Positions 19,389-27,230 of a stretch of 60,991 nt of DNA are shown here, piece by piece. The translations under genes were made by a program, and so were the position numbers. Position 1 is the stretch's first letter. Each line of letters starts with the position of its first letter. The notes below the pieces were generated by a model. That model was not told where the DNA came from. It did no database searches and was given only the letters and a program-made list of their open reading frames with translations. Where the stretch lies: positions 1 through 60,991 of the forward strand of contig CALZIE010000002.1 in NCBI GenBank assembly GCA_945787565.1, in the 5' to 3' direction. The DNA comes from an uncultured Lachnospiraceae bacterium (GTDB lineage: Bacteria > Bacillota > Clostridia > Lachnospirales > Lachnospiraceae).

Positions 19389-20465
19389 TTAATTCTTAAG
19401 CTGTTTTTGAATTTTATTCAGGATTTCAATAATTCCCGGATCAAAACTTTTTCCGGACTCCTCATTTAATATCTTCATGCTCTCTTCATGAGTGAACGCT
19501 TCCTTATAGCAGCGCTTGCTGACTAAAGTATCATATACGTCAATCACACTTACGATTCTTGCACTTAACGGTATTTCCTCCCCCTTCAATCCCAATGGAT
19601 ATCCGGTTCCATCCCATTTTTCATGGTGGGAATAAGCGATTTCAATGGCCATGCGAATGAAATCATTATATCCTCCGGCAGAATAAATGGTCTTTAAGGT
19701 ATCTGCCCCAATCTTGGCATGAGTCTTCATTACTTCGGCCTCTTTATCCGTCAGTGCTTCCCGTTTTAATAAGACACTGTCTGGCATCGCGATCTTTCCA
19801 ATATCATGTAACGGTGCCGCTAACTCGATACATTCGATAAAACTATCTGACACCTGTTTTTCGTACTTTTTGCTGAGCTGAAGGCTTAAGGCTAAAAGCC
19901 TCGCGCCTTTGCCTACATTTTCAATATGGCGTCCATCTGCGTTATCTCTCGCCTCACATAGCTTCGCCATTGCAAAAAGAATATTCTTCTGCTCCATTGC
20001 AATCTTATCTAGCTGTTCATTCACAAGCTTTTGCAGTCTTGCGTTATTCTCCTCAAGTTCTTGCTGCATTCGATAAATCTTTAAATGATTATTCACTCGC
20101 ATTGTAACTTCTTCTAGCTCAAACGGTTTTGAAATGAAATCGATGGCCCCAAGATTAAACCCCCTTATTTTATCTTCTACCGAATTCATTGCCGAAATGA
20201 AGATAATCGGGATATCCCTTGTCGTAGGATTCCGCTTTAAAATCTCACAGAACTCAAAACCATCCATATCCGGCATCGAAATATCCAAAAGAATCAGCTG
20301 TGGTATTCTAACCTCAATTGCCTGCATTGCCTGCTTTACACTTGTAACAGGCCTGGCTATATACCCGGCCTGCTTAATCATATTGGCTAATACCACAAGA
20401 TTTGCAACAATATCATCCACAATCAGAATATTGGCTATCTTTTCTTCCCTATCTTTCGTATTCAT
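19389..20465 (-). CDS. Response regulator with HD-GYP phosphodiesterase domain
   Basis: 358 residues. REC domain with phospho-acceptor Asp61 (LILLDISMPDMDG), a coiled linker (about 130-165), then HD-GYP with HDIGKIAMPD, HAKIGADTL and HHEKWDGTGYP, all metal and GYP residues present. It is predicted to hydrolyse c-di-GMP when phosphorylated by the kinase encoded just upstream, 14 bp away. ATG with GGGGG 5 nt upstream. The REC-HD-GYP order is the common RpfG-like arrangement. Confidence 0.9.
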   Translation of the reverse strand: MNTKDREEKIANILIVDDIVANLVVLANMIKQAGYIARPVTSVKQAMQAIEVRIPQLILLDISMPDMDGFEFCEILKRNPTTRDIPIIFISAMNSVEDKIRGFNLGAIDFISKPFELEEVTMRVNNHLKIYRMQQELEENNARLQKLVNEQLDKIAMEQKNILFAMAKLCEARDNADGRHIENVGKGARLLALSLQLSKKYEKQVSDSFIECIELAAPLHDIGKIAMPDSVLLKREALTDKEAEVMKTHAKIGADTLKTIYSAGGYNDFIRMAIEIAYSHHEKWDGTGYPLGLKGEEIPLSARIVSVIDVYDTLVSKRCYKEAFTHEESMKILNEESGKSFDPGIIEILNKIQKQLKN

Positions 20466-20479
20466 AATATCCCCCTAAA

Positions 20480-21922
20480 TTATGATTCGATTTTTTCCTG
20501 GATTTTCTTTACCTGCTGTAAAGAAAGATCATAGTTTTCCTTTCGCAGCATCAACTCCAAACGGAACACCTCTTTTTTTAATTCTGCCATGGAATCTGGC
20601 AATGCGGCTTTAATCATGCCTGCAAATTTATCTGCTTTCTCCCATGTTCCAAGCTCAATGCATAAGATAATCTTCTCAAGCTTTTCCCTCACAAGCTTAA
20701 TCATACCCTCTTCACTTGGCTCTGGTTCACTGTTACTCATATACTCCTTGATTCGCTGGCTCCACTGTCCTGAAAAACCAGCGATTTCTTCTTTTTCTTT
20801 CTGCTGTTCTTCTCCCGGAATACTAAGTCTTACTGAAAAAGAGAATACACTCCCTACTCCTAATTCACTATTCACATAGATATCTCCGTCCATCTGTTCC
20901 ACCAGCTGCTTGCAGATTGCAAGCCCTAAACCAGTTCCTCCGAAACGTCTTGTAATGGAAGAATCCACTTGGGTAAAACTATGAAACAGCTTGTCCATAT
21001 CTTCTCTTGCAATACCGATTCCGGTATCGGATACCACAAAAAAGAGTTCTATCTTTTTTCCATGCTGTCCGGTATTGACTACTTCGAAAGAAATGGTTCC
21101 AGCCTGTGTGAATTTCACCGCATTGGAAAATAAGTTATTTACAATCTGGCCAAGCCTGAACTCATCGCCAATTACAGTCTGCGGAATATTCTTACCTATA
21201 TTGATTCGGATTCGAAGTCCTTTCTCGTTGATCTGTGGCAGATTCAGAGCTAAAATTCCTTCAATAAACCGATAAAAATCAAATTCCCGTTCCTCTAGCG
21301 ATAGCTGTCCAGCTTCCATCTTGGAAAAATCTAAAAGCTGATTGATTAATCCCTCCATATTGCTGCAGCATCTTAAGATATATTCAACATTCTCCTGCTG
21401 TTCCTTACTTAACTCCGTCTTTTGTAAGCTTTGTGCAAATCCTTTCATTCCATTTACTGGTGTCCTCAGTTCATGTGTTATATTCGCAATAAACTCATTC
21501 TTAACCTGGCTTGCATTCTTTAACTCTGCCTCTAAAGACGCCATCTTTTTAATCGCTGCATTCTCATTGGCCATATTCTGTGCAAAGCAGATCCGATATT
21601 CCTCTCTATCTGACTTAAGTACCTTTACCATTGCCGGGTAGCATGTCATATTCTTTCGGTAGGCAACTGTCTCAAACAGAACGCCTTCCTCTATTCCATC
21701 TGCTAGCAAAAGGTTCCCATCCTTTTTATAAAATACTTTCGGGAAAACCGCTATAATGAAATCATTCGGGCCGTCGTATCCAAGTTTCTCTTTTGCTGAC
21801 CGATTGCAGGATACAATCCTGCCATTTTTATCATAAATGAATACGGCTTCAATGCATTCATTATAAATATTGCAATCCGGAATCTGGCTTTCTTCACACG
21901 AATGTAGCATGGCTGTATCCAT
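20480..21922 (-). CDS. Soluble PAS-containing sensor histidine kinase
   Basis: 480 residues with no TM segment. PAS-like domain (about 20-115), HisKA with His150 ([16 protein letters not shown]), HATPase with N box ([11 protein letters not shown]), DTGIGI and [13 protein letters not shown], and a helical C-terminal region (about 385-480) of unknown type without an obvious phosphotransfer His. It likely phosphorylates the HD-GYP regulator co-transcribed downstream. ATG with AGGATG 7 nt upstream. Confidence 0.9.
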   Translation of the reverse strand: MDTAMLHSCEESQIPDCNIYNECIEAVFIYDKNGRIVSCNRSAKEKLGYDGPNDFIIAVFPKVFYKKDGNLLLADGIEEGVLFETVAYRKNMTCYPAMVKVLKSDREEYRICFAQNMANENAAIKKMASLEAELKNASQVKNEFIANITHELRTPVNGMKGFAQSLQKTELSKEQQENVEYILRCCSNMEGLINQLLDFSKMEAGQLSLEEREFDFYRFIEGILALNLPQINEKGLRIRINIGKNIPQTVIGDEFRLGQIVNNLFSNAVKFTQAGTISFEVVNTGQHGKKIELFFVVSDTGIGIAREDMDKLFHSFTQVDSSITRRFGGTGLGLAICKQLVEQMDGDIYVNSELGVGSVFSFSVRLSIPGEEQQKEKEEIAGFSGQWSQRIKEYMSNSEPEPSEEGMIKLVREKLEKIILCIELGTWEKADKFAGMIKAALPDSMAELKKEVFRLELMLRKENYDLSLQQVKKIQEKIES

Positions 21923-22053
21923 ATTGATTCATCCTTTCATTATCCTATTCTCATTTACGAAAATCTACAGTTTGATACTAAGTATGATAATTCACGTAAT
22001 GTGGTTTGTCAACGATATTGCATAAATATGGTAAACGCGCTTTTCGTTTGGTG

Positions 22054-22083
22054 TTGACACTTTGGCAATTTTTGTTATATAAT
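22054..22083 (+). promoter_or_regulatory. Promoter of the XRE regulator gene
   Basis: TTGACA (22054-22059), 18-bp spacer, TATAAT (22078-22083). It faces away from the histidine kinase gene. Confidence 0.75.
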
Positions 22084-22109
22084 GACCCTGTTGTAAATCG
22101 GAAATATTT

Positions 22110-22129
22110 AAGGCAGCGATTACTGCCTT
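22110..22129. promoter_or_regulatory. Palindrome in the leader of the XRE gene
   Basis: AAGGCAG, 6-nt spacer, CTGCCTT, just after the predicted transcription start. It is a plausible autoregulatory operator for the helix-turn-helix protein encoded 30 bp downstream; inferred from position and symmetry. Confidence 0.45.
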
Positions 22130-22160
22130 ACATACGTAAGATATCTGCGGGAGGGGACAT

Positions 22161-22511
22161 ATGAACTTTAATATACGATTGAAACAACTAAGACAGAAAC
22201 ACAAACTGACTCAAAGCGAACTTGCTGACATATTAGGATTGAAGCCTACTGCTGTGTCAAATTATGAATCACGCCGTAACGAACCATCCTTTGATAAGCT
22301 AATCGCGCTTTCCAAATATTTTGATGTTTCCTGCGATTATTTACTTGGTATATCAGATGCCTATCTTCCGGTAGGCGGGGAAGTATTAGATAAGGATATC
22401 GTTGATTTCTTCAACTTATACCAACAGCTCGACCCAAAAAGTGCCGAGGATCTAAAATCCTACGCCGACTACCTCCTCTACAAACAAGAGAAGCAAAACT
22501 ACCTAGGATAG
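22161..22511 (+). CDS. XRE-family (Cro/CI-type) transcriptional regulator
   Basis: 116 residues. N-terminal helix-turn-helix (about 5-62: LKQLRQKHKLTQSELADILG ... NYESRRNEPSFDKLIALSKYF) ending in the frequent CDYLLG motif, followed by a helical C-terminus. ATG preceded by GGGAGGGG. Monocistronic with its own promoter; it converges with the SEC-C gene, with hairpin element F between them. Target genes are not evident. Confidence 0.9.
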   Translation: MNFNIRLKQLRQKHKLTQSELADILGLKPTAVSNYESRRNEPSFDKLIALSKYFDVSCDYLLGISDAYLPVGGEVLDKDIVDFFNLYQQLDPKSAEDLKSYADYLLYKQEKQNYLG

Positions 22512-22590
22512 TGTACATATCGCATTTTGCGAACGGAATTATCACATAAGACCACTTTGCCATGGGCGGGGCAGTTTGATTCCAATATTC

Positions 22591-22678
22591 GGCTCAAGCT
22601 CGAACACATAAAAAACGTTGCCTGTCAGACATTTTATTGTTTCAATGTCTGATAGACAACGTTTTTTATTTGTTCGCC
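22591..22678 (+). repeat. Short long-hairpin-family element, copy F
   Basis: CGAACA-led arm (22601) pairs with TGTTCG (22671-22676) through ATAAAAAACGTTG / CAACGTTTTTTAT, apex TCAGACAT ... ATGTCTGATAGACA. It shares GGCTCAAG..CGAACA and CTGATAGACAA with the full-size copies but lacks outer arms. It lies between convergent genes and carries a T-run, so it can serve as a two-way terminator. Confidence 0.8.
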
Positions 22679-22783
22679 TACTCTATACTCCCTTTTACCA
22701 TCTGATGATGCGCACGCCATGTACGTCCACCATCCTGTGTCCTGAAAGCGGCAAGAAAGACAAACTTAAGTTACCGTCAAAAA

Positions 22784-23284
22784 CTAGTTAGCGCCACAAC
22801 ACTTCTTGTATTTTTTACCGGAACCACATGGACATGGATCGTTACGGCCGATTTTCTTTTCCTTTATAACTGTGTTAGACTTCTTCTGCTCAAGGTAAAG
22901 TTCCTTTCTGCGTGCTTCTGTTAATAAAGCATCCCATTCTGGAAGTTCATATAACCAGTCTGCATTACAGCCTACCATGTTGTAGTAAAGCTTTTCTTTA
23001 TCATAACATAAAGATACCGTTGTATCTTCTGTCATTTCTTCGATTGGATTTGGAGTTGTTAAGCTATCGTTGATACCATCTAAGAAACCAACCATTAACT
23101 GAACAGTTGTGCCGAATTTTTCAGCTAATTCCTTAACAGTTCCTGTTACAACTTCGCTATTAGAAAGGATCTGTTTGTAGATGCCCTGCTCTACTGTAAA
23201 GTAGTTAGACCAGAATACCTGACCTTCTCTTTCATCCATTTCTCTTTCATATGCGTAGTCTCTCCACTCTTGTAATAAACTCAT
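22784..23284 (-). CDS. SEC-C motif protein
   Basis: 166 residues. The C-terminus holds a SEC-C zinc-binding motif ([18 protein letters not shown]), as at the end of SecA; the N-terminal about 140 residues form a helical domain found in Lachnospiraceae proteins that begin MSLLxxW. The role is unknown; SEC-C modules usually bind zinc and SecB-like or ribosomal partners. The ATG at 23284 has AGGATG 6 nt upstream; the ATG at 23293 is too close to the same site. Confidence 0.85.
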   Translation of the reverse strand: MSLLQEWRDYAYEREMDEREGQVFWSNYFTVEQGIYKQILSNSEVVTGTVKELAEKFGTTVQLMVGFLDGINDSLTTPNPIEEMTEDTTVSLCYDKEKLYYNMVGCNADWLYELPEWDALLTEARRKELYLEQKKSNTVIKEKKIGRNDPCPCGSGKKYKKCCGAN

Positions 23285-23371
23285 GTTTTTCATCCTTTCA
23301 CAAAAAAAATTCTTACATCTTATAGTATAATTCCATTATTACCGTTAATACTATAGTTAATCTAATTTATA

Positions 23372-23491
23372 TCGAGAATTCCACTGGAAATGATGCTAAG
23401 TTATTTCCAGTGCAGCAAGAACCTGAGACATTCTTGCTGATTCTAAAACAGCCTACCAAAGATTCTCGACATACGATTAGAGATGCGTATG
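23372..23491. other. Multi-stem structured intergenic region
   Basis: TCGAGAAT (23372-23379) pairs with ATTCTCGA (23462-23469), enclosing two perfect hairpins: CACTGGAAAT/ATTTCCAGTG (23382-23412) and AGCAAGAA/TTCTTGCT (23414-23438). A fourth stem CATACG/CGTATG (23470-23491) abuts. Nested closure of two independent stems is what a folded RNA or a mobile element would show. No open frame; the strand is not decided. Confidence 0.55.
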
Positions 23492-23573
23492 CTCTTTCAA
23501 TAGTTGGATTCCCCCTCCAATGAAAAGCAACAATACCAAAGAAGAGTTAAATACTTATCCTCCCCTTTTTGAG

Positions 23574-23636
23574 CCGGTCATGATCCCATGACCGGCATTT
23601 TAGTGTGCTAAAATCATAAAATGATTTTAACACACT
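23574..23636 (-). terminator. Two consecutive hairpins after the small membrane protein gene
   Basis: CCGGTCATG/CATGACCGG (23574-23595) and a 16-bp stem with one mismatch, AGTGTGcTAAAATCAT/ATGATTTTAaCACACT (23602-23636), directly beyond the stop at 23644. They probably end the minus-strand transcript; the U-runs are short, so strength is uncertain. Confidence 0.6.
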
Positions 23637-23643
23637 GGATTTC

Positions 23644-23910
23644 TTATTTCTTTTTTTCTGACTTAGCATATTCCTTATTCTGCTTTTTTAGCTCTCTTAA
23701 GGACATGCCTTCATCATTTCTGTGTACCATTTTATAGACAACTAAAAGACCGTATATAAAGATCGGCACTGCAATTGTCGAAAACAGACTGGCCATAAAT
23801 AATCCGTTTGCATAAGGCTTTGCCATCCATGCAGATACAAATGACAGTCCATATAAGGACAGCAGCAAGACTACCGCAATAATTGCAACGATCTGCTTTA
23901 CTCTTTTCAT
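23644..23910 (-). CDS. Small two-TM membrane protein
   Basis: 88 residues. Two TM helices (about 7-28 and 38-60) and a basic cytoplasmic tail rich in Lys/Glu (ELKKQNKEYAKSEKKK). No family recognised. ATG with AAAGG about 10 nt upstream. It follows rarA by 65 bp on the same strand, so co-transcription is possible but not shown. Confidence 0.7.
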   Translation of the reverse strand: MKRVKQIVAIIAVVLLLSLYGLSFVSAWMAKPYANGLFMASLFSTIAVPIFIYGLLVVYKMVHRNDEGMSLRELKKQNKEYAKSEKKK

Positions 23911-23975
23911 CCGTCAAAATCCTTTCTTAAAATGGAACGAATCATTACTCCTTGCACAGAATACCATGAAATGCT

Positions 23976-25307
23976 CTATTTTGCAAGATAATCGCCTTTG
24001 ATTCGTCTGAAATGTTCCTGAATCTTTAACTCGTATCCATAGTTCACCGGATGATAGAATTTCCGATTCTTTAACTCATCCGGAAGATACTGCTGTTCTA
24101 CATAATGATTCTCATAGTCATGAGCATACAGATACCCGATTCCATGACCAAGCTTATTGGCAGACTTATAATGGGCATCCTGTAAATGTGTCGGGATTGT
24201 CGCCGTCTTTTCATTGGCTACGACCTGCATTGCCTCATCAATTGCCATAATTGCAGAATTGCTCTTTGGCGCACTTGCTACATAAGCAACCGCCTGAGCT
24301 AAGACAATCCTTGCTTCCGGCATGCCAAGACGCTCTACTGCCTGGGCCGCACTTGTTGCAATGACAAGGGCGTTTGGATCCGCATTGGATACATCCTCTG
24401 CCGCACAGATCATAACACGTCTTGCAATAAATGCCACATCTTCTCCTGCATAAAGCATGCGTGCCAGATAATAAATCGCCGCATCTGGATCGGACCCCCG
24501 CATGGATTTAATAAAGGCAGAAATGGTATCGTAGTGATTATCTCCATTCTTATCATATTTTAAAACACGCTTTTGAATGCACTCGGATGCCACTTCTAGC
24601 GTAATATGAATCCGTCCATCCTCGCTTCTGTCCGTCGTTAACACGCCAAGCTCAATCGCATTTAATGCAGATCTTGCATCTCCGTTTGCCATGTCTGCGA
24701 GGAACGAAAGCGCATCTTCCTCGATCACAGCCTTATAAGCCCCAAGCCCTTTCTCCACATCCGTGATGGCACGACTTATTAAGGACCGAATATCTTCTTT
24801 TGATAATGGCTTTAACTCAAAGATAATGGAACGGGATAATAAAGCGCCGTTTACCTCAAAGTATGGGTTCTCTGTTGTTGCACCGATTAAAATGACGGTA
24901 CCATCCTCTACAAACGGAAGAAGATAATCCTGCTGGCCTTTATTGAAACGGTGAATCTCATCTACAAATAGAATCGTTTTCTTTCCGTACATGCCAACTG
25001 TCTTTTTCGCGGTCTCAATCACTTCCTCCATATCTTTCTTTCCTGCAGAAGTAGCATTGATCTGCTTAAACTCGGAACTCGTTGTATTCGCGATTACTTT
25101 TGCAAGCGTGGTCTTTCCAGTCCCCGGTGGTCCGTAAAAGATGATGGAACTGATCTTATCCGCCTTAATCGCACGATAAAGTAACTTATCCTTTCCTATA
25201 ATATGCTGCTGTCCTACTACTTCCTCTAACGTAGACGGGCGCAGTCTTGATGCAAGAGGGGATTCTTTCTTCATCTTGTTTTCCCTCATATATTCAAACA
25301 AATCCAT
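23976..25307 (-). CDS. rarA: Replication-associated recombination ATPase RarA (MgsA)
   Basis: 443 residues. Clamp-loader-like AAA+ ATPase acting at stalled forks. Seen: SRLRPSTLEEVVGQQH, Walker A GPPGTGKTTLA, Walker B ILFVDEIHRFNKGQQD, sensor ATTENPYFEVN, and the C-terminal tetramerisation region (LPDELKNRKFYHPVNYGYE). ATG at 25307 has GGAGG 6 nt upstream; the longer open frame to 25442 overlaps the divergent promoter of the DUF4250 gene and is rejected. Confidence 0.95.
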   Translation of the reverse strand: MDLFEYMRENKMKKESPLASRLRPSTLEEVVGQQHIIGKDKLLYRAIKADKISSIIFYGPPGTGKTTLAKVIANTTSSEFKQINATSAGKKDMEEVIETAKKTVGMYGKKTILFVDEIHRFNKGQQDYLLPFVEDGTVILIGATTENPYFEVNGALLSRSIIFELKPLSKEDIRSLISRAITDVEKGLGAYKAVIEEDALSFLADMANGDARSALNAIELGVLTTDRSEDGRIHITLEVASECIQKRVLKYDKNGDNHYDTISAFIKSMRGSDPDAAIYYLARMLYAGEDVAFIARRVMICAAEDVSNADPNALVIATSAAQAVERLGMPEARIVLAQAVAYVASAPKSNSAIMAIDEAMQVVANEKTATIPTHLQDAHYKSANKLGHGIGYLYAHDYENHYVEQQYLPDELKNRKFYHPVNYGYELKIQEHFRRIKGDYLAK

Positions 25308-25328
25308 GGGATTCCTCCGTTTTCTTAC

Positions 25329-25357
25329 TTGAAAGGTGATTTTGGTTATGCTAAAAT
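25329..25357 (+). promoter_or_regulatory. Promoter of the DUF4250 gene
   Basis: TTGAAA (25329-25334), 17-bp spacer, TAAAAT (25352-25357), about 35 bp before the start codon. Confidence 0.65.
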
Positions 25358-25392
25358 AATGGCATTTAAAATAGAAAAAAGAAGGTGATTCT

Positions 25393-25569
25393 ATGTCAAT
25401 ACCTAATGATCCGGTCATGCTTTTAAGTTTTATCAATACCAATCTAAGAGATTATTATTCCTCTTTAGATGAGCTTTGCAGCAGTCTTTCTTTAAATAAA
25501 AGTGATATTGTCGCAAAGCTTAGCATGATTGACTACGAATACAACGCAGACAGAAATCAGTTTATATAA
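25393..25569 (+). CDS. DUF4250 family small protein
   Basis: 58 residues, starting MSIPNDPVMLLSFINTNLRD and ending in YNADRNQFI. I recognise the N-terminal pattern as DUF4250, a short conserved clostridial family of unknown function. The middle (LDELCSSLSLNKSDIVAKL) looks like a small helix-turn-helix unit. ATG with AAGGTGA 4 nt upstream and its own promoter; divergent from rarA. Confidence 0.88.
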   Translation: MSIPNDPVMLLSFINTNLRDYYSSLDELCSSLSLNKSDIVAKLSMIDYEYNADRNQFI

Positions 25570-25583
25570 AACTGGTTTCTTTT

Positions 25584-26153
25584 TTATCTTAACACAGGTT
25601 TCTTTCTTATAATCATATCATCTCTATCTTTTTCTTTCCATTTCCCAATCCAATACATCAAAAGCAGAAAGAAAATCGTGCCTGCTAAGGCTCCTACCGT
25701 ATCAATGCAGACATCCGTAACTCTTCCGCTCCTGCCTTCCACAAACAGCTGATGAAACTCATCCGTCGCCGCATAAAACGCACACACTGGAATCGTATAG
25801 CAAAATATGCGTTTTAATGGCTGTAAGATTACCCGCAGATGATTTGCCACTAAGACAGCTAAAATCGCATATTCTGTGGCATGTGCCATTTTCCGTACGA
25901 TGTGATTGATTAATGCTAAGGTACCTTCTCTTTGGTCTTCTTTTATCGTCCCTTTTACCATCTCAATAACCTGCAGCACCTTATTCGCAATCTGTCCACT
26001 TGTACTATCGCTTTCAGTGGCAGTTTTTGCTGAAAAGCTAAAAATAAGTATCATCATAAGTAACACTGGCAATAATGACAGTAAATACATCTTTTTTGAA
26101 ACAGTCTTTCGATTAATGGATTCCATTAACAACTGCTCCTTATTTTTTTTCAT
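25584..26153 (-). CDS. VanZ-like membrane protein
   Basis: 189 residues, about four TM helices. The VanZ-family signatures are present: FSFSAKTATESDSTSG after the first helix, RKMAHATEYAILAVL, and ATDEFHQLFVEGRSGRVTDVCIDTVGALAG. The role in most bacteria is unknown; in vanA clusters it gives low-level teicoplanin resistance. ATG at 26153 with GGGAG 4 nt upstream. It converges with DUF4250 (14 bp between stops). Confidence 0.88.
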   Translation of the reverse strand: MKKNKEQLLMESINRKTVSKKMYLLSLLPVLLMMILIFSFSAKTATESDSTSGQIANKVLQVIEMVKGTIKEDQREGTLALINHIVRKMAHATEYAILAVLVANHLRVILQPLKRIFCYTIPVCAFYAATDEFHQLFVEGRSGRVTDVCIDTVGALAGTIFFLLLMYWIGKWKEKDRDDMIIRKKPVLR

Positions 26154-26197
26154 GTTGCTCCCCCCCTGTTTTCGCATGTTGCATGAATCCGGTTTGC

Positions 26198-26226
26198 TTG
26201 CACTAATTTCCTTTGATTGCTATAAT
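26198..26226 (+). promoter_or_regulatory. Promoter of the YigZ-family gene
   Basis: TTGCAC (26198-26203), 17-bp spacer, TATAAT (26221-26226). Confidence 0.7.
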
Positions 26227-26348
26227 AGGATGGAAAATGAGTACGCAGTGACTGGTTTTTAATCATACTAAGATAACTGCAATTATTTGTCAAGAGCAGC
26301 TATAAGAAGCTGTGATCTCTTATTATTCGAATAGAAAGGCTGTGTTTT

Positions 26349-27005
26349 ATGATAGAACAATACAAATGTGTATACGAAGGCGGAACTGGAGAAATAGTCG
26401 AGAAGAAATCCCGATTCATTGCCACTGTTATCCCGATTTCTAGCGAAGAGGAAGCCATCTCTTTTATTGAGCAAATGAAGAAAAAGTACTGGGATGCCCG
26501 CCATAACTGCTCAGCTTATGTCATTGGGACAAGAAATGAGACGGTACGCTGCTCGGATGACGGAGAACCAAGTGGAACCGCAGGAAAACCAATGCTTGAT
26601 GTGCTTTTAAATGAAGGGATTCATAACTGCGCCGTTGTCGTGACCCGTTACTTTGGAGGTACTCTTCTTGGAACAGGCGGCCTTGTTCGGGCATATCAAG
26701 CTTCTACAAAAGAAGGCTTAGAAAACAGCACCATCATTACCAAACAATATGGAAAAAAACTTTTAGTCACAACCGATTATAACGGTATTGGAAAGCTTCA
26801 ATATATTGCTTCCGCCGAAGAACTTACCACCTTAGATACGGAATACACCGACATCGTAAAAGCCACCCTTTTAATGCCTCCACAAAAAGAGGGGTCCTTT
26901 ACAAAAAAAATCACCGAAGCAACCAATGGAAGGGCAGTGTTAGAAGTATTGGATGAAGTGTATTTTGCTACCGTAAATGGTGAAGTCATTCTATTTGAAT
27001 CCTAA
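26349..27005 (+). CDS. YigZ/IMPACT family protein
   Basis: 218 residues. The N-terminal UPF0029/IMPACT domain shows KKSRFIATV, WDARHNCSAYVIG, SDDGEPSGTAGKPML and TRYFGGTLLGTGGLVRAY; the C-terminal part (about 140-218) corresponds to the DUF1949 ferredoxin-like domain. The biochemical role is not settled in bacteria; eukaryotic IMPACT binds GCN1 in translation control. ATG with AAAGG 9 nt upstream; own promoter and terminator. Confidence 0.92.
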   Translation: MIEQYKCVYEGGTGEIVEKKSRFIATVIPISSEEEAISFIEQMKKKYWDARHNCSAYVIGTRNETVRCSDDGEPSGTAGKPMLDVLLNEGIHNCAVVVTRYFGGTLLGTGGLVRAYQASTKEGLENSTIITKQYGKKLLVTTDYNGIGKLQYIASAEELTTLDTEYTDIVKATLLMPPQKEGSFTKKITEATNGRAVLEVLDEVYFATVNGEVILFES

Positions 27006-27029
27006 GCTTATCCTTTCTTTGCAATTTAC

Positions 27030-27052
27030 AAAACCGCATTTTAGGCGGTTTT
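27030..27052 (+). terminator. Terminator after the YigZ-family gene
   Basis: AAAACCGC, 7-nt loop, GCGGTTTT, followed by T-rich sequence. Confidence 0.8.
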
Positions 27053-27154
27053 CCTTGGTTTTTCTCATGTCGTTTCCATTTATAGCGACAATCCGTCAAA
27101 CTAAATATGACAAAATTGTTAATTTTACCCAACTCCATGTAAAATTCTTTTAAT

Positions 27155-27183
27155 TTGCCAAACAATTTGGTATTTGCTATAAT
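27155..27183 (+). promoter_or_regulatory. Promoter of the class A PBP gene
   Basis: TTGCCA (27155-27160), 17-bp spacer, TATAAT (27178-27183) in an AT-rich region. Confidence 0.7.
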
Positions 27184-27230
27184 AAACGATAACGGTTCAT
27201 GATATAACCGTTTCTTTTAGGAGGTTTCAT

